Assembly: GCA_026874595.1 (NCBI GenBank)
Contig: CM049322.1
Span: forward strand, 59,276,886 to 59,340,885
Length of the DNA: 64,000 nucleotides
Reading direction: 5' to 3'
DNA from: Sipunculus nudus
Lineage: Eukaryota; Annelida; Sipuncula; Golfingiida; Sipunculidae
Below, piece by piece: positions 22,805 to 34,650 of the stretch (position 1 is the first letter of the stretch; each line of letters starts with the position of its first letter). The translations under genes were made by a program, and so were the position numbers. The notes under the pieces are model-generated. The model was not told where the DNA came from. It did not search any database and saw only the letters and a program-made list of their open reading frames with translations.

Positions 22805-25800
22805 TATTTCCATAATTATGCCTAACAAGTTCGCTTTATACCAGTTTTTGAGTTAGATAAATTATATTGCAGGAATACTTTTATATACAGCCTTAGACAT
22901 TATACTGGAGTCTTCATAAAGATTGCTTTACGTTAAGTGTGCTCCTTCTCTTTCTGTAGATTTTATGGACAACTTAAATCCTTCTTAAACATGAATAGTG
23001 TAAAAAATGGATATTTTGTTGGAATTGAAAGTAAATTTTCTTGATCAACTGCATTCTGCCTATATTTCAAAATCTTCAAAGTGTGACCATTAACATGACA
23101 TGCTTGTGGTACAGGCAGTGGAAGTGATGATTAAAATAACCGAAGTTCAAGCCTCCTCCAGTTAGAATCACTCTGGAAACAAATCGGTTGTAAGCATTGA
23201 CAATAAATATCTAACACAACGATAAATATATATAATTGATTGTATTCAGAAAATAGATCAATGTATTCTTTAATTGTATATCATAAATGATCCTTAGTTA
23301 TAGTCATGTTACAGTCACTGACCTCCAGATATTGTACTCTGCTATGCATACTAAAATGCCAAGACGATGAAATAGCGTTAAATTGTAACTATATATAAAG
23401 GGTACACTGATCGCATAACACATTTATACGATCATGAACAAACACAGTGTACATTTTTGAAAATATATCAGATTGACAATTCGTGGAAAGACAAGTTAGT
23501 AAAAAGAGGAACGAGTGGTCTGAAGAGGGAACCAATATAGTCTAGTTATTGATATTCCCTTCAGAAGTTTACTCAGCTAAGGTATGATTTAGTTTGATAA
23601 AAGACTTCTAAGTATTCGGGTTCCAATTATTTACATAACCTAGAATAAGAAACGAATCAAGTGACACTCCTTGTTGTCATATGAATCAAGTAGGTAAACA
23701 TGCATGTTAAAATGCCACCTAGGCCATCCATTATTCCCTGACTGCTCGTGGCTTTTTTGGATTCTTAATAACAGAGGTAAGGTGATTCAAGTACAAAAGC
23801 TATTGTTTCTTTCTGTGAGTCTACATACCTGTGGATCATTCTGTGTATAGTTATTTAAGGTGCATTAAGAAAACGTCGACGTAGGCATGCTCGCGTGATC
23901 TCTTGAGGTCAAAAACAGATGTAATGACGCGAACAAGTGTGTTTGTACACACGGCTAGGGTGTCTCTGTATCAAACGATGACTAGTTGCTTAAATGTGAA
24001 ACACTTGACTGACTTCAGAAAGAGAATTGTCATCACAGCAGTCCTTCAAACCTCCAACAATATTTCAATCAAGCACCTATTACCTACCAATCCCATACTG
24101 TACTATGAAATCATTAATATGTTAATTCCCTTGTATGATGACAAACTTTTTAATTGCAAACACTATACTCGCTGCTGCACACAGTGAATTAATTATAACT
24201 ACTGAATGTGAGCATGTATAGATGTGTCTATTTATAGCATCACTGGATTTTTTAAGTTATCCACCTAATTATATGCATTATGATTTTTTAGCGACTGTTG
24301 AAGTTTGCCCTTAGCATGACCCACTTTTGTTTACGCATGTTTAAATAAGACAATGATCATATTATATACATATTACATGCATACCCAATTAGTGTCACAG
24401 CCAATATGCAACGCCGTCCGTGGTATTATATACGTGTTATAAAGTTCAGCCCATAGCAAAACTATTACCGAATGTGTTATATGGTCTAATGTACTAACAT
24501 GAAAAGAACTAAATACAATCGAAAAGTGCATACTCTAAAACGTCTTTTTTTTCCAGCGGTGTCGATTTGCTGGTTATCGACATTAACGATTACATTGCCT
24601 ATAGCACATAAGTCGGTATACTTGAACAAATTGCCCTTGTTACATTCTACAAAATTTCTAAAACCACCTCCTGAAAACTTGAGACAATTTTAAAACATTA
24701 TATTCTTTTTTAACTAGTCCACGAGTTGATGCAGCGGAGTAATAACATGAGAACGATAACCTTTCGAACATTTAATATTGGCATTAAACCCAACATCTGT
24801 CAGGGTTCCCATTTTCCTTTATTTCTACTTCAAGACGTTTTGGTTGATTTATTTCGTGTGTATTTAGTCGATAGGTCTTCAGTAATTTCACTGTCAATAT
24901 CTGATCTTATTATGAGGGATTCATAAGGTTGATGACAAAGCGAAGATATAAATTATAAATTTTAGATATAATCCGGATGGGCAATTTATGTTATTTGTTG
25001 AAAACGACTCTTATTCATTGTGATGGTTTTTGGAAAATATAATTCCGGTGGTTGACTTTTTGACAGGGCAGGTATCACACGTTTCCTCTCATTTTATATC
25101 CTTGTGTAAACCAGGCGTGGTGGCTACTGCACCCACGGGGCCCCTAATGTGTCACCATTGCAGGGTTATACCAACGAGGAACGGTGAAAGGTTCACCAAT
25201 TTGTGTATGAAACATGGCCACTGGGCAAGGCCTATCCATTAACCATGGGTGGGGGTGTTGATTCCTGTGTTCATATATGAACCACAGGGGCGGGCCTTTT
25301 TCGTGTATTTATATTAAATTATACCAAATGCCCAGGCTTGATCGTTAAACTAACAAATTATGGTCTACAGTATATAAAAATCACATTCCAGACTCGTCAG
25401 TTGCACATCAAATCTGGACAGCAGCACAACGACATATATTACAGTTCCTATATTACAATTTCCCATATAGTGTTTCAACCCTATATAACATATATCGTAT
25501 GTTTCCATGATTTGATTTGCTTAACTATGATTGTTCTGATACTTGCATGGTTCATTCATCCAAAATTATAATCTCATCGTGCGATAAGCAGTAGCATACT
25601 TTCAAATAGAGACCATTTAACGTAAAAGAAACTACGGCTCACGTGGGCTTAATATAAATGCTTCAATTTCCGAATAGGTATACTAAGTTCATATGAAAAT
25701 CAATTCCAATCCATACGCAAACCAGATTATTTAAATAATTATATAGCCATACATCCTGAAAAAATAACATTTTTGAATCAATTTACATTGCCTTGGTGAA

Positions 25801-26268
25801 TATATAGATAATATAGAATATAGATAATAGTTTTGAATTGAGATAATATTACTTTGTTTCGACTGTTTTACTTCGTCGTTAATAATGATTACGTTGAATA
25901 AATTCAGATATAAATGTCGGATTATAAATCGCTTACGAGTTCTATTGGTTTCGTTTCCTGACAATCCATGAAACTATCCACAACCAAGTGCGATGGGCTC
26001 ACGGGCCATCCGTTATGATTGTTTCGTATTTATATATGTATCTCCAGATATAAAACAATTATTATTACAGAGATTTCAAATGTGGTTATTTTCTGTGTTG
26101 TTATAAAAAAATACCTAAGAGGACACGAACTCCAACAATATATTAGATATGTCCTATTGAAAGATCAAACATCACATAAGGAATGCGTCTCATATTAGCG
26201 TGGTCACATAATAATTAACTGATCGACTGAAATACGTGATAAGATAAGTTGCGTTCTTAAGCATTTGA
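22805..26268. other. Intergenic after gene copy 2
   Basis: ACAATAAAT near 23200 could serve as a distal poly(A) signal for gene copy 2. Short frames (for example 23903-24187) lack recognisable features. A GC-richer patch at 25095-25290 (AACCAGGCGTGGTGGCTACT onwards) looks like a repeat fragment. Confidence 0.45.
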
Positions 26269-27167
26269 GGCAAGATTTAGGTATAAAATTTTTAAATGGG
26301 TATTTTTGTTAATGCTTCCCAGCATCACTTATAAGTCATCACACATGAGTCATAGTTTGTCAATGCCTCTCAGTTCTCCTGTCGGGAGCCTATAATCAAC
26401 CGGTTATTGAGCAAGACCGGCACTCTCTAACTAGGCAAAATATTGCACTCTGTAACTAGGCAAAATGTTGGCATCACAACAGCACGTCTTTAGATGTATC
26501 ACTTTAGATTATTGGGAGATCAATCAGCATAAAACATGAATAATGTAGAGATGGCAGCACAAGTCTTTCATGTGATTCATCATATATATCGTACAAGCTC
26601 TGTCAAACTATTCCCCTGTAGTGGGGCAGCACAGCCAACACAACCAGCACAACCTCTCTCATATCAAACTATTTCCTCTGTAGAGGACAGTATAAGCAAC
26701 ACAACCAGCATTAGCTCTCCTCTATCAGACAATTCCCCCTGTAGATGGCACACAAGCAATACAACCAGCACAACATTTTCCCTATCAGCCTATTTCCACT
26801 GTGGAGGGCTATTATCCCTGCACCGCCTCTTCTCTATCACACTATTTCCCTGTAGATGGCAGCACAAGCAACACAAACAGCACAACCTCACCTCTACCAG
26901 ACTATTTCCCTGTAGATGGCAGCACAAGCAGCTTGTGCTGCCAACTACAGGGAAAATGTCTGATGGAGGAGCGGTTGTCCTGATAGTGTTACTTGGGCTT
27001 CCATCTACAGTCAAATAGAGGAGAGGCTGTGCTAGTTGTGTTGCTTGTGCTGCCATATACAGAGTATTAGTACGATAAAGGAGAGTATGTTTAAAAGGAA
27101 TATATTTGTGATGCTGGGATGCATCACAAAAATACCCATTTATAAAATTGAATACCTAAATCTTGCC
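26269..27167. mobile_element. TIR element with internal minisatellite
   Basis: Terminal inverted repeats of 60 bp: 26269-26328 and 27108-27167 are close reverse complements, sharing GGCAAGATTTAGGTAT, AATGGGTATTTTTGT and CCCAGCATCAC. Inside, 26550-26945 is a tandem series of units of roughly 60-70 bp with CTGTAGATGGCAGCACAAG, followed by the same unit inverted (26930-27060). The boundary between the two forms a hairpin with arms of about 26 bp centred at 26935. No transposase was seen. A non-autonomous, foldback-like DNA element is the best reading. The 160-codon open frame here follows the repeat and is unlikely to be coding. Confidence 0.7.
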
Positions 27168-27969
27168 TGGTATATTCTTAACACGTTTAAAACGAGATAA
27201 TTGCATAAGGTAAGCATCGATGGAGAAAGGCAGAATGGGAGGAGAGAGAAATTCAAAGAGAGATATAAGATGCGTGTGTACTTTTACTAGGAGCAAGAAA
27301 GAAAGTTATTTTTCTGAACTAATATGATTTAATGCACATTCTCTTTGTTTTTTCTTTGGTGTTTGATGTTTGGTAGTTCATGTTTACCACATAGTAATGG
27401 CAAAAGATTACCAATGTGTCATTCTAAGAGTTACTACGTAAAGGCATAGACAATCATTGTTCAATGGGACTTAATCTCACATATCATTTAATAACGGGAC
27501 ATAATCAGGAACACTATATTACCTTTTCTTTTACACTATCAGTTCACGTCTGCTTTATACAAAAGGTTCCTATTAAAACCACTCCAGCACAATGTGTCAA
27601 TACCTCCCTTGGAGCTGTTTAGCCTCTTTAATGGGTTCCATGTTAGGAAACACAGTCAACCTGTTTGTTTTAATAAAATGGCCGCCTGACCGGAGTTCTG
27701 ATTTTGCGCATGCCGATCCAAAGTGAGAATGAGTCCAAAGTAGTCCATACGTGGACCCTTATGTTCTCTCATATATCTCTGTTGGATCGACATTACGGTT
27801 CATGGGCCCAATTCAAATTCACCGTAGAACCTGCCGCAATACATTTGTACTATAGGTCCAGGGACATCAACCGAAATAACGCGGGGCAAGGCCTTACTGA
27901 CCGCAAAATGTGATGTTTCAGCCAGCAGGGACATGTATTTATTTGTTAGAGCAATGTCAGTCAGGGAAT

Positions 27970-27972
<3 letters not shown>
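27168..27972. other. Intergenic, nothing recognised
   Basis: No coding signal; a 69-codon frame at 27704-27913 has no recognisable motif. Confidence 0.5.

Positions 27973-28042
<70 letters not shown>
27973..28042. repeat. (TA)n microsatellite
   Basis: TA tract of about 70 bp with one TTT interruption. Followed by GTGTGAAATTTTCAGGCAAT, a word block that recurs at 29397-29450 just before another TA tract. Confidence 0.95.
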
Positions 28043-28186
28043 GGTGTGAAATTTTCAGGCAATTTACAAAATGACTATAATTCAGTCCAATTATTTGACA
28101 AATTTACTGTTATTTTAAATTGGTGTGAGACGAGTCAATAATTTAAAATAGATTATTATTATGACATATACTTATTCTAATACAGT

Positions 28187-28265
28187 GTACCTTGCTAATT
28201 TTGAGAAAACTTTTTCATCTCCTTTCCTTAAAAATGAAATAATATGATGTTAAGTATTTTATAAA
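28187..28265 (-). repeat. Dispersed repeat, inverted copy
   Basis: The reverse complement contains TTTTCTCAAAATTAGCAAGG, matching 28975-29065 and more loosely 29175-29275. Confidence 0.5.
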
Positions 28266-28479
28266 GAATGTGGAGGACAATCACAGTTAAATCAGTTAGT
28301 TTATTAAAGATAAAATGAGAAATATTCAAATATACAAATGATTATAGGTATTTTTTTTTTTATAAATACTAAACTTTCTCAACAAAAGTTACTTAATTCT
28401 CTCTGCCAGCCATCACGTGTGGCCCTACCAAAAAGAAAAAGTATATTATACATGCATTTGACATTGACGGATTAATTTT

Positions 28480-28920
28480 AATATTTTTTTTAATCATTGA
28501 TCTGTACCAAGATCAAATGGATTGAGCATGGCTGACTCTTTTTAAAAGAGTTCTCAACTCCAACAACCTTCATGGCTTGACTCTAGTCAAAAGTGACTCA
28601 CGTGCTCATTTTGTACTCAGCTCTATCTAAGTTTAACACAAGTCACAGTTTAGCTCTATCAAAGCAGGTACAAGACAGCCCTTTTAAAGAAACTACTCAA
28701 CTCTATCAGCCATTAATGTTTGGCTCTTATTAAATAGTGCACAGAAGAGCATAATAAGAGGTAGCACAACCATTGTTATGTGACTCATCCGCCCGCGCCC
28801 CCTTTTTTTCAAACTAACCAAAAAATATTTCTACACCTGGGGTACCCCGCTCCAAATCCCTCCCCCCTCGGCGCTTCGCGCCTCCGCTCACCCGCTTCGA
28901 AGCCTCGCAATGTGAGCACC
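28480..28920. other. Region with loose GACTC/CTCTAT repeats and a GC-rich end
   Basis: Words such as GGCTTGACTCTAGTCAAAAG and GCTCTATCAAAG recur loosely from 28530 to 28740. 28850-28910 has CCCTCGGCGCTTCGCGCCTC, a simple palindromic GC motif found in many dispersed repeats. Confidence 0.4.
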
Positions 28921-28974
28921 CTCTATTCTAGTGTATCTTGTTGAGGTTTCTGATATAAGCATCTGTTTAAATTT

Positions 28975-29065
28975 AATCATCCTCATCAAATATTTCACAT
29001 CAAATTATTACACAATACCTTAAAAAAGAAAAACTTTTCTCAAAATTAGCAAGTTATGAAATACT
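28975..29065 (+). repeat. Dispersed repeat, direct copy 1
   Basis: TCAAATATTTCACATCA followed by CTCAAAATTAGCAAG. Same family as 29175-29275 (direct) and 28187-28265 (inverted). Confidence 0.55.
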
Positions 29066-29174
29066 TAAGAACAGCATACTTTTTTATACTTTTTTCTACT
29101 CTCTTAAAGCTTTGTATGTAATATGATGTGAAATATTTTTTGTGATTTTTTGTTTAACTGATTCCCCATCATTC

Positions 29175-29275
29175 TTTATCAAATATTTCACATCATACTA
29201 TAACAAATTTAGTTTCAGAAAGAAGAAGGAAAATAAATGGAAAGTTTACACAAAATTAGCAAGATATATCATATT
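29175..29275 (+). repeat. Dispersed repeat, direct copy 2
   Basis: TATCAAATATTTCACATCAT followed about 60 bp later by ACAAAATTAGCAAGATAT, 200 bp after copy 1. Confidence 0.55.
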
Positions 29276-29460
29276 AGAATACATATATGTCATTACAATA
29301 ATCTACTTTAAGCGAATGATTTATCTTTGACTAATTTTTGCACTTATTTTTCAGTTAATTTTGTAAAATGTTTAAATTCATTTTATATAATACCTGTGTG
29401 AATCAGTTTGTATATTTCAGGCAATTTACATATTGACTGATTTTACACATTGACTGTAAC

Positions 29461-29517
29461 ATATAAATATATATATATATACATAGAATTATATATATAA
29501 ATATATATATATACATA
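29461..29517. repeat. (TA)n-rich tract
   Basis: Interrupted TA repeat with ATACATA and AATTATA breaks. Confidence 0.9.
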
Positions 29518-29748
29518 TCCTCTTGATTTCACTTAGTCTCTGTGGTGTTTATTGACCATCAGATGAAAATAACTCGTAAGAAAGATGTCCTTGCGGTAGA
29601 ATCTGATTCACCCAGAGCCTTGAAGGACAGAGAAGTCTACGGCTTGTGAATTCGCACTTATGTGTTCAAGTATACTTAAGGCTTGTGTAAGACGGAAGGG
29701 TAAAAAAATAAAAAAAGGATACCAACCAATTGGCCATGTATGTTACAG

Positions 29749-29751
<3 letters not shown>

Positions 29752-29819
<68 letters not shown>
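29752..29819. repeat. (TA)n microsatellite at the edge of the GC-rich array
   Basis: Pure TA run of about 67 bp ending 40 bp before the 29860-31140 array. Confidence 0.95.
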
Positions 29820-29820
<1 letters not shown>

Positions 29821-29859
29821 TATATGCGGGGAACTGTCGGTTTTTCAGACTAATCTATG

Positions 29860-31140
29860 GGATTCTTTGCTACCATTGCGCAGAGCCCGGCACAACGCGC
29901 ACTCAGCATCCACTCATCTTGCTACTATTATGCGCTCAAAGGCTATTGAGCGCAAAGTGCGCGGTAGCAAATAGCAGTCGCACAGTAGCATTTGCTACCC
30001 TTGCGCTTTGCTTGCCACATCGCGCAATGAGCTGCAACTGGATTTGCTACCATCAGACACAAACCGCCTCATACGCGCAAACTGCGCGGTAGCAAATCAG
30101 AACTGCGCGGTAGCAAATGGCTGTCATCGCAATGCGCATTGTGCGCGGTAGCAAACGACCTGCGCGGTAGCAAGTTGCTTTCAGCTCCTAAGCATGGGGA
30201 CTATGTCTTTGCGATCGCAAAATTCTGCTACTATTAACGTAGTGCAAGTCTTCACTGTCAGAGGTCGCTCGGACACGAACACACATAGCAATATGCGCGG
30301 TAGCAGTTAACTGTCGCAAAGTAACAAACAGATGTGCGCGTTAGCAAAGGCCATTGGCCATATTAAGCTGCGATCGCAATGTGCGCGCTAGCAAACAGAC
30401 CTGCGCGGTAGCAAGTTGCTTTCAGCTCCTATGCATGGGGACTATGTCTTTTCGATCGCAAATTCTGCGACTATTAACGTAGTGCAAGTCTTTACTGTCA
30501 GAGGTCGCTCGGACACGACCACTCAAAGCAATATGCGCGGTAGCAATTAACTGTCGCAAAGTAGCAAACAGATGTGCGCGTTAGCAAATGCCATGGGTCA
30601 TATTCAGCTGCGATCGCAATGCGCAATGTGCGCGGTAGCAAACAGACCAGCGTGGTAGGACGTTGTTGTTGCCTTCTACCATGGGGACTGAATTTGCGAT
30701 CGCAAATTCTGCTATTGTAAACGTGTTACAAGTATTTGCTGCTAGGGGTCGCTCGGACCTGACTATTCAAAGCAATATGCGCGGGAGCAATTAACTGTCG
30801 CAAAGTAGCAAGAACATATGCGCGGTAGCAAGTGGCATCGACCATTTTTAGCTGCGATTGCAATGCGCAATCTGCGCGGTAGCAAATCAGATATGCGCGG
30901 TAGCGAGAACCTCAGGGAGGCTATCTATTGCAATCGAATCTTTTGATGCTATAGTTTCAGTCCAATCTTTGTAACCATAGGTCGACCGGATAGGCCTGCA
31001 ACAAGCTTTGCACTAGGCGCGTAAGGAATTAGTTGTCGCATTGACCTGCGCAGTAGCAGGTTTTACTGGCCATATTAACTAGCGACAGCAAAGCGCAATG
31101 TGCACGGTGGCTAAGACACCTGCGAAATAGCAAGTTCTGT
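29860..31140 (+). repeat. GC-rich tandem array, unit about 243 bp, with GCGCGGTAGCAAA motifs
   Basis: About five units. TGCGCGGTAGCAA-type anchors recur near 30159, 30400, 30647 and 30890, about 241-247 bp apart. Shared interior words include GCATGGGGACTATGTCTTT, ATTAACGTAGTGCAAGTCTT and GAGGTCGCTCGGAC. GCGATCGC palindromes recur. Adjacent units near 30.2 and 30.4 kb are close to identical; outer units are decayed. The GGTAGCAAAT core is also the core of the satellite at 51781-64000. No gene is evident inside; the open frames at the left edge start in the (TA)n tract. Confidence 0.85.
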
Positions 31141-31929
31141 TACTGACTAATCATAGACATAATTCTTGAACAATATATGCTACAGTTCTTTGAATTTATT
31201 TTATTCAATAACTAATGATGTATTAATATTTAATTTTGAAAAACAAAACCTTTGTCGCCCTTCTCTTACAAAATCTTCGTGGTTTGAACATATTTATATT
31301 AACAGGATTACAAAGTAGCCATTGGCTAATAGACATGCTCTTCTGTAAGGATGTATAACATGTTAACAATGACGATCACAACATATAAACATATACGCAT
31401 ATATATGCACGTGCTAAAATATATACAACATAATATAGGCGACAAATAATCTTACAGAATGACTAAACATTAACTGACATGAAAACAATATAGCAGGATA
31501 ACCGTTTACTATATTCTGCACTAGAAGCGGGTTCAAGATATAAGTGGTGAGGCACTCTGGTATATATACATTGTATCACTTAAAAAAGTTTTGTTTGTGT
31601 ATAATAAACCGTGTTAAGGCTATGCGTATCTTATCTCTTTGAAAGTGCGATGCGGGAATTCTCATATGTAATATGAACTCTTTCACATTTTTAGTTTTCA
31701 GTTTTAGTTGTAGGGTCAGGTCTGATACAGAAATTTACATCGTATTTTTCTTCGTCAAATGCTGTTTCAATGAACATGAACATGTCGGATCGATTTCGGG
31801 TGTACCTTGAACATTGTAATAAATAGTGTTGCGTGCTTTACTTCAGCTGCAGTATACAGTTACATATTGGGCTCTCCGATTTCCCGGTTTTCAATAAGTA
31901 CGTACTGAGTCATGGGACAAGCTTCGAAT
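31141..31929. other. Spacer between GC-rich array and retrotransposon remnant
   Basis: The distal part (31700-31929) may be the 3' untranslated part of the minus-strand retroelement; no tail repeat was recognised. Confidence 0.4.
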
Positions 31930-33050
31930 CTATTGATAATTATCTCTTCTTGTCTGACGGAAAAACATGTGCCTCCTGGTTTCTTGGATTTTGAATAAAT
32001 TAATTTTCAGGGCGCGCTCGAAAAAATTAAAACAATTAATCTTTCTTATTTCAATGGGCAATTTATTCCATATTTTACACGAACTTGGCAAAAAAGATTT
32101 TTTATTGTTCATTTAGCATAGGTGGTACAATGTGTTGTTTTTATTTCGTAGATTATAAGAGTTGGAATCGTCGCGCCCCCTGGAATTAGTTTCCTCTAGT
32201 AAAATTGGCGATAGCTTATTGACCATTTTTGAAAATGTGAGAAATATTTCGAAATCTCTTCTTAAGGAGAGTTGAGGCCAATGCAGCTCATCCTACATTT
32301 TGTTCGAGTAGTTGTGATTAAAGCGCCGGTGCAGATACGTGCGGCTCTTCTCTGTATGCTTTCTACTTGATTAGTTTCTTTCGCTGTGCAGCTCTTATAT
32401 ACTTGTAACCCGTATTCTAAAACAGCAAGAAACATTGTTTTGTACAACCGTTCCAGTATTTTCATAGTCATGTTGAATTTATAATATTTTTAAAATGGCA
32501 TTTTTTGGAAGTTTTAAGACCAAAAATTATTATTTTGTTCGAACAATGACAAGTCTTTTGTTAGTATATCCCCGAGGTGTTTTACGCTGGTCATGTCATT
32601 CAGTTTGACGTCATCAAAATACAGCAGTGGATGAGTATTGTCCGAATTTTACTTGACAAACATATAACTTTAGTTTTCGTTGGGTTCATTTGTAAATGCC
32701 ATTTCTTAGCCCACTGCCTCAAGCGCTGCAAGTCACTGTTGAGAGAATCTGCTGAATCGTCCGGGTTGTCAGTAACAGAATATATACAGGTGTCATCAGC
32801 TTACATTTTAATATTATTTTTTATGTGCAATTCAATATCGCTAACATAAACAAGAAACAAGAGTAGTCCCAGTATAGAACCCTGCGGCACACCTGAAAAT
32901 ATATATATATATTAACTATTTGACTCTGAGCCCTCTAGAACTACGCATTGTTTACAATTAGTTAAGTAGCTTTCAATAAATTTAAACAGAGACCCTGTTC
33001 TTCTGAAGCATTCTACTTGCTTCTGTGCTGGTCGAGGCATAGAAGTCGGC
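31930..33050 (-). pseudogene. Degenerate non-LTR retrotransposon reverse transcriptase fragment
   Basis: On the minus strand from about 33050 downwards, pieces of one RT ORF appear in the right order. An ESYLTNCKQCVVLEG block (about 32930-32985) precedes SGVPQGSILG (about 32895), then the LLFLVYVSDI strand, then the ADD catalytic box (about 32795) with an in-frame stop two codons before it. Next come WAKKWHLQMNPTKTKV (about 32685-32735), VKHLGDIL (about 32580), a thumb region with LEYGLQVY and RRAARICTG (32300-32400), and the terminal SFLPSSCKIWNKLPIEIR (about 32040-32095). Stops and frame changes show it is dead, and a short TA run sits between the ESYL block and SGVPQG. It is 5'-truncated; no endonuclease domain was found upstream. 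The clade is probably Jockey/CR1-like. Confidence 0.82.
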
Positions 33051-33079
33051 TTACGTGACCCCATTAAATTGATGTACCG

Positions 33080-33177
33080 ATTTCAAATTACCCCCCGTTC
33101 AGATTACCGGGGGGGGGGGGTAATCTGAAATCGATTTCAGATTATCCCCTCAAATTTCAGATTACACCCCCCCCCCA
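33080..33177. repeat. G/C-run palindromic cluster, left
   Basis: Contains a perfect 24-bp palindrome at 33121-33144 (half-site TAATCTGAAATC) flanked by runs of G (33109-33120) and C (33167-33176). The word AATCTGAAAT or its complement appears about four times, mostly next to a G or C run. Confidence 0.8.
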
Positions 33178-33928
33178 AATTGATTAATTATGATTATTTA
33201 GATGCTTTTCTTAACTACATTACCTTAAGTAACCTGAAAACAACAACAAAAAAACAACAACTACTTCTACTAGTACTACTACTTTTTATAATAATAACAA
33301 TAGAAAAAATAGCGATGATAATTATTATCATCAAATTTTCATTATACTCGTAATACAAAAGGTACAAAACATTCTCTCTCCATTTAAATTATAAATACAC
33401 CAACTATTAATGAAACATACAGTCTTGCACATTAACTGGGTATGATAATTACATCCATAATTCAAATGCTATCTTTCGTGATCATGAAGTACGGCAACTG
33501 GCAAGCATACTGCAGCTATCTTCCTGGCTTGTTTAGTGAGGTCGTTGAAGTCGGACATTAGGTTTGTACATGGAAAAAATGGTAGACAGTTTATTTTGGT
33601 TTTTTTTCGAAACAATTACTTCTTTGGAAAGACAAAATAAAAAACCCGCTAAAATTCGATCGGAGGAAATTTTGACGAATTTAAATGATAAAAATATGAC
33701 ATAAAAAGTCCCGTATTTTGTCATGGTAGAAGAACAATTTATACATAATTTATCGCGTGTTATATGTATTTTTAATATGTCGTGTCTCTATGTTGTAGTT
33801 GCCCACTTGAATGGTTTTCCTTCTTTATTTTAACATAAATCAATGTTTAACATATAAAATATATTTATTTTAGTGTTCCAAAGCCACCGATTATTAATAA
33901 TTTTTAATTTTAGACCGCTGAATCCATT

Positions 33929-33975
<47 letters not shown>

Positions 33976-34648
33976 GAGAGAGAGAATTTTTTTTAGACAT
34001 AAAAGTAAAGCATTCATACTAAATATATTCAATATGTTTGTCAATATTTTTGTTTTTATTATGTCTAGGGACTGTTGTTAAGGATTTTAATGCGCCGACA
34101 CAACAGCCCCCTGTGCATGAAACATGGAGAGAGAGAGAGAGAAAATGTACATAAATATGGAGGTTAAATGATTATACATTCTTAATATTTGAGTCTATAT
34201 GTTTTAATGAGGACATTGGCAACAAACTCGGAAGATTTACAACTTGAATTACTGAAATTATAGATTGTTATTGTTAAAAGCTAATTTTTTATGGCTTGAC
34301 TAATTCTCGTTTCGTTCGTGTGTCATAGTCCTTGTTGAAAAAATTAAATATTTGTAAATATTTGGATACTGATTCATGGCAGTAATTATAGTCAAATTTT
34401 AATATATTTAGTCTGAAGATGTCGTTAATTTTTAGGATTTTTAATAATTTAACAATCGGTTCACTGTTGGCATTGTATTTGCTATTTGTGATAATTCTTA
34501 TAGCTTTTTTTGGAGTGAGTCAATCTCGTGTGTGAACAGAATTCGTCCCCAGGCTTCAACCATTTATTTCACGTCTGATGTGAAACTTGGGAGTTTCAAG
34601 TAACCTATTACTGACTGCGAAAATAATAAAAAAAGAGATAAAATGATA
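33178..34648. other. AT-rich interior between the G-rich palindromic clusters
   Basis: Low-complexity ACAAC/ACTACT at 33238-33302 and GA microsatellites. No transposase or other ORF above background. Includes a 63-codon minus-strand frame without features. Confidence 0.45.
33931..33986. repeat. (GA)n microsatellite
   Basis: GA run with one T interruption. A shorter GA run lies at 34124-34141. Confidence 0.95.
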
Positions 34649-34650
34649 TA

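Noticed and set aside
24499-24693. Possible exon after a TTTTTTTTCCAG acceptor near 24556
   Set aside because: No matching donor or frame continuity with neighbouring exons and no similarity to the paralogue exons.
26536-27018. 160-codon open frame rich in Ser/Thr/Pro
   Set aside because: It follows the internal minisatellite of the TIR element; an opposite-strand frame of similar quality overlaps it.
28850-28910. GC-rich palindromic motif as a CpG-island promoter
   Set aside because: Too short, and of a simple GCGCTTCGCGCC type seen in dispersed repeats; no gene starts nearby.
29660-30092. 104- and 120-codon frames crossing into the GC-rich array
   Set aside because: They start in or before a (TA)n tract and then read tandem repeats in two frames; no protein features.
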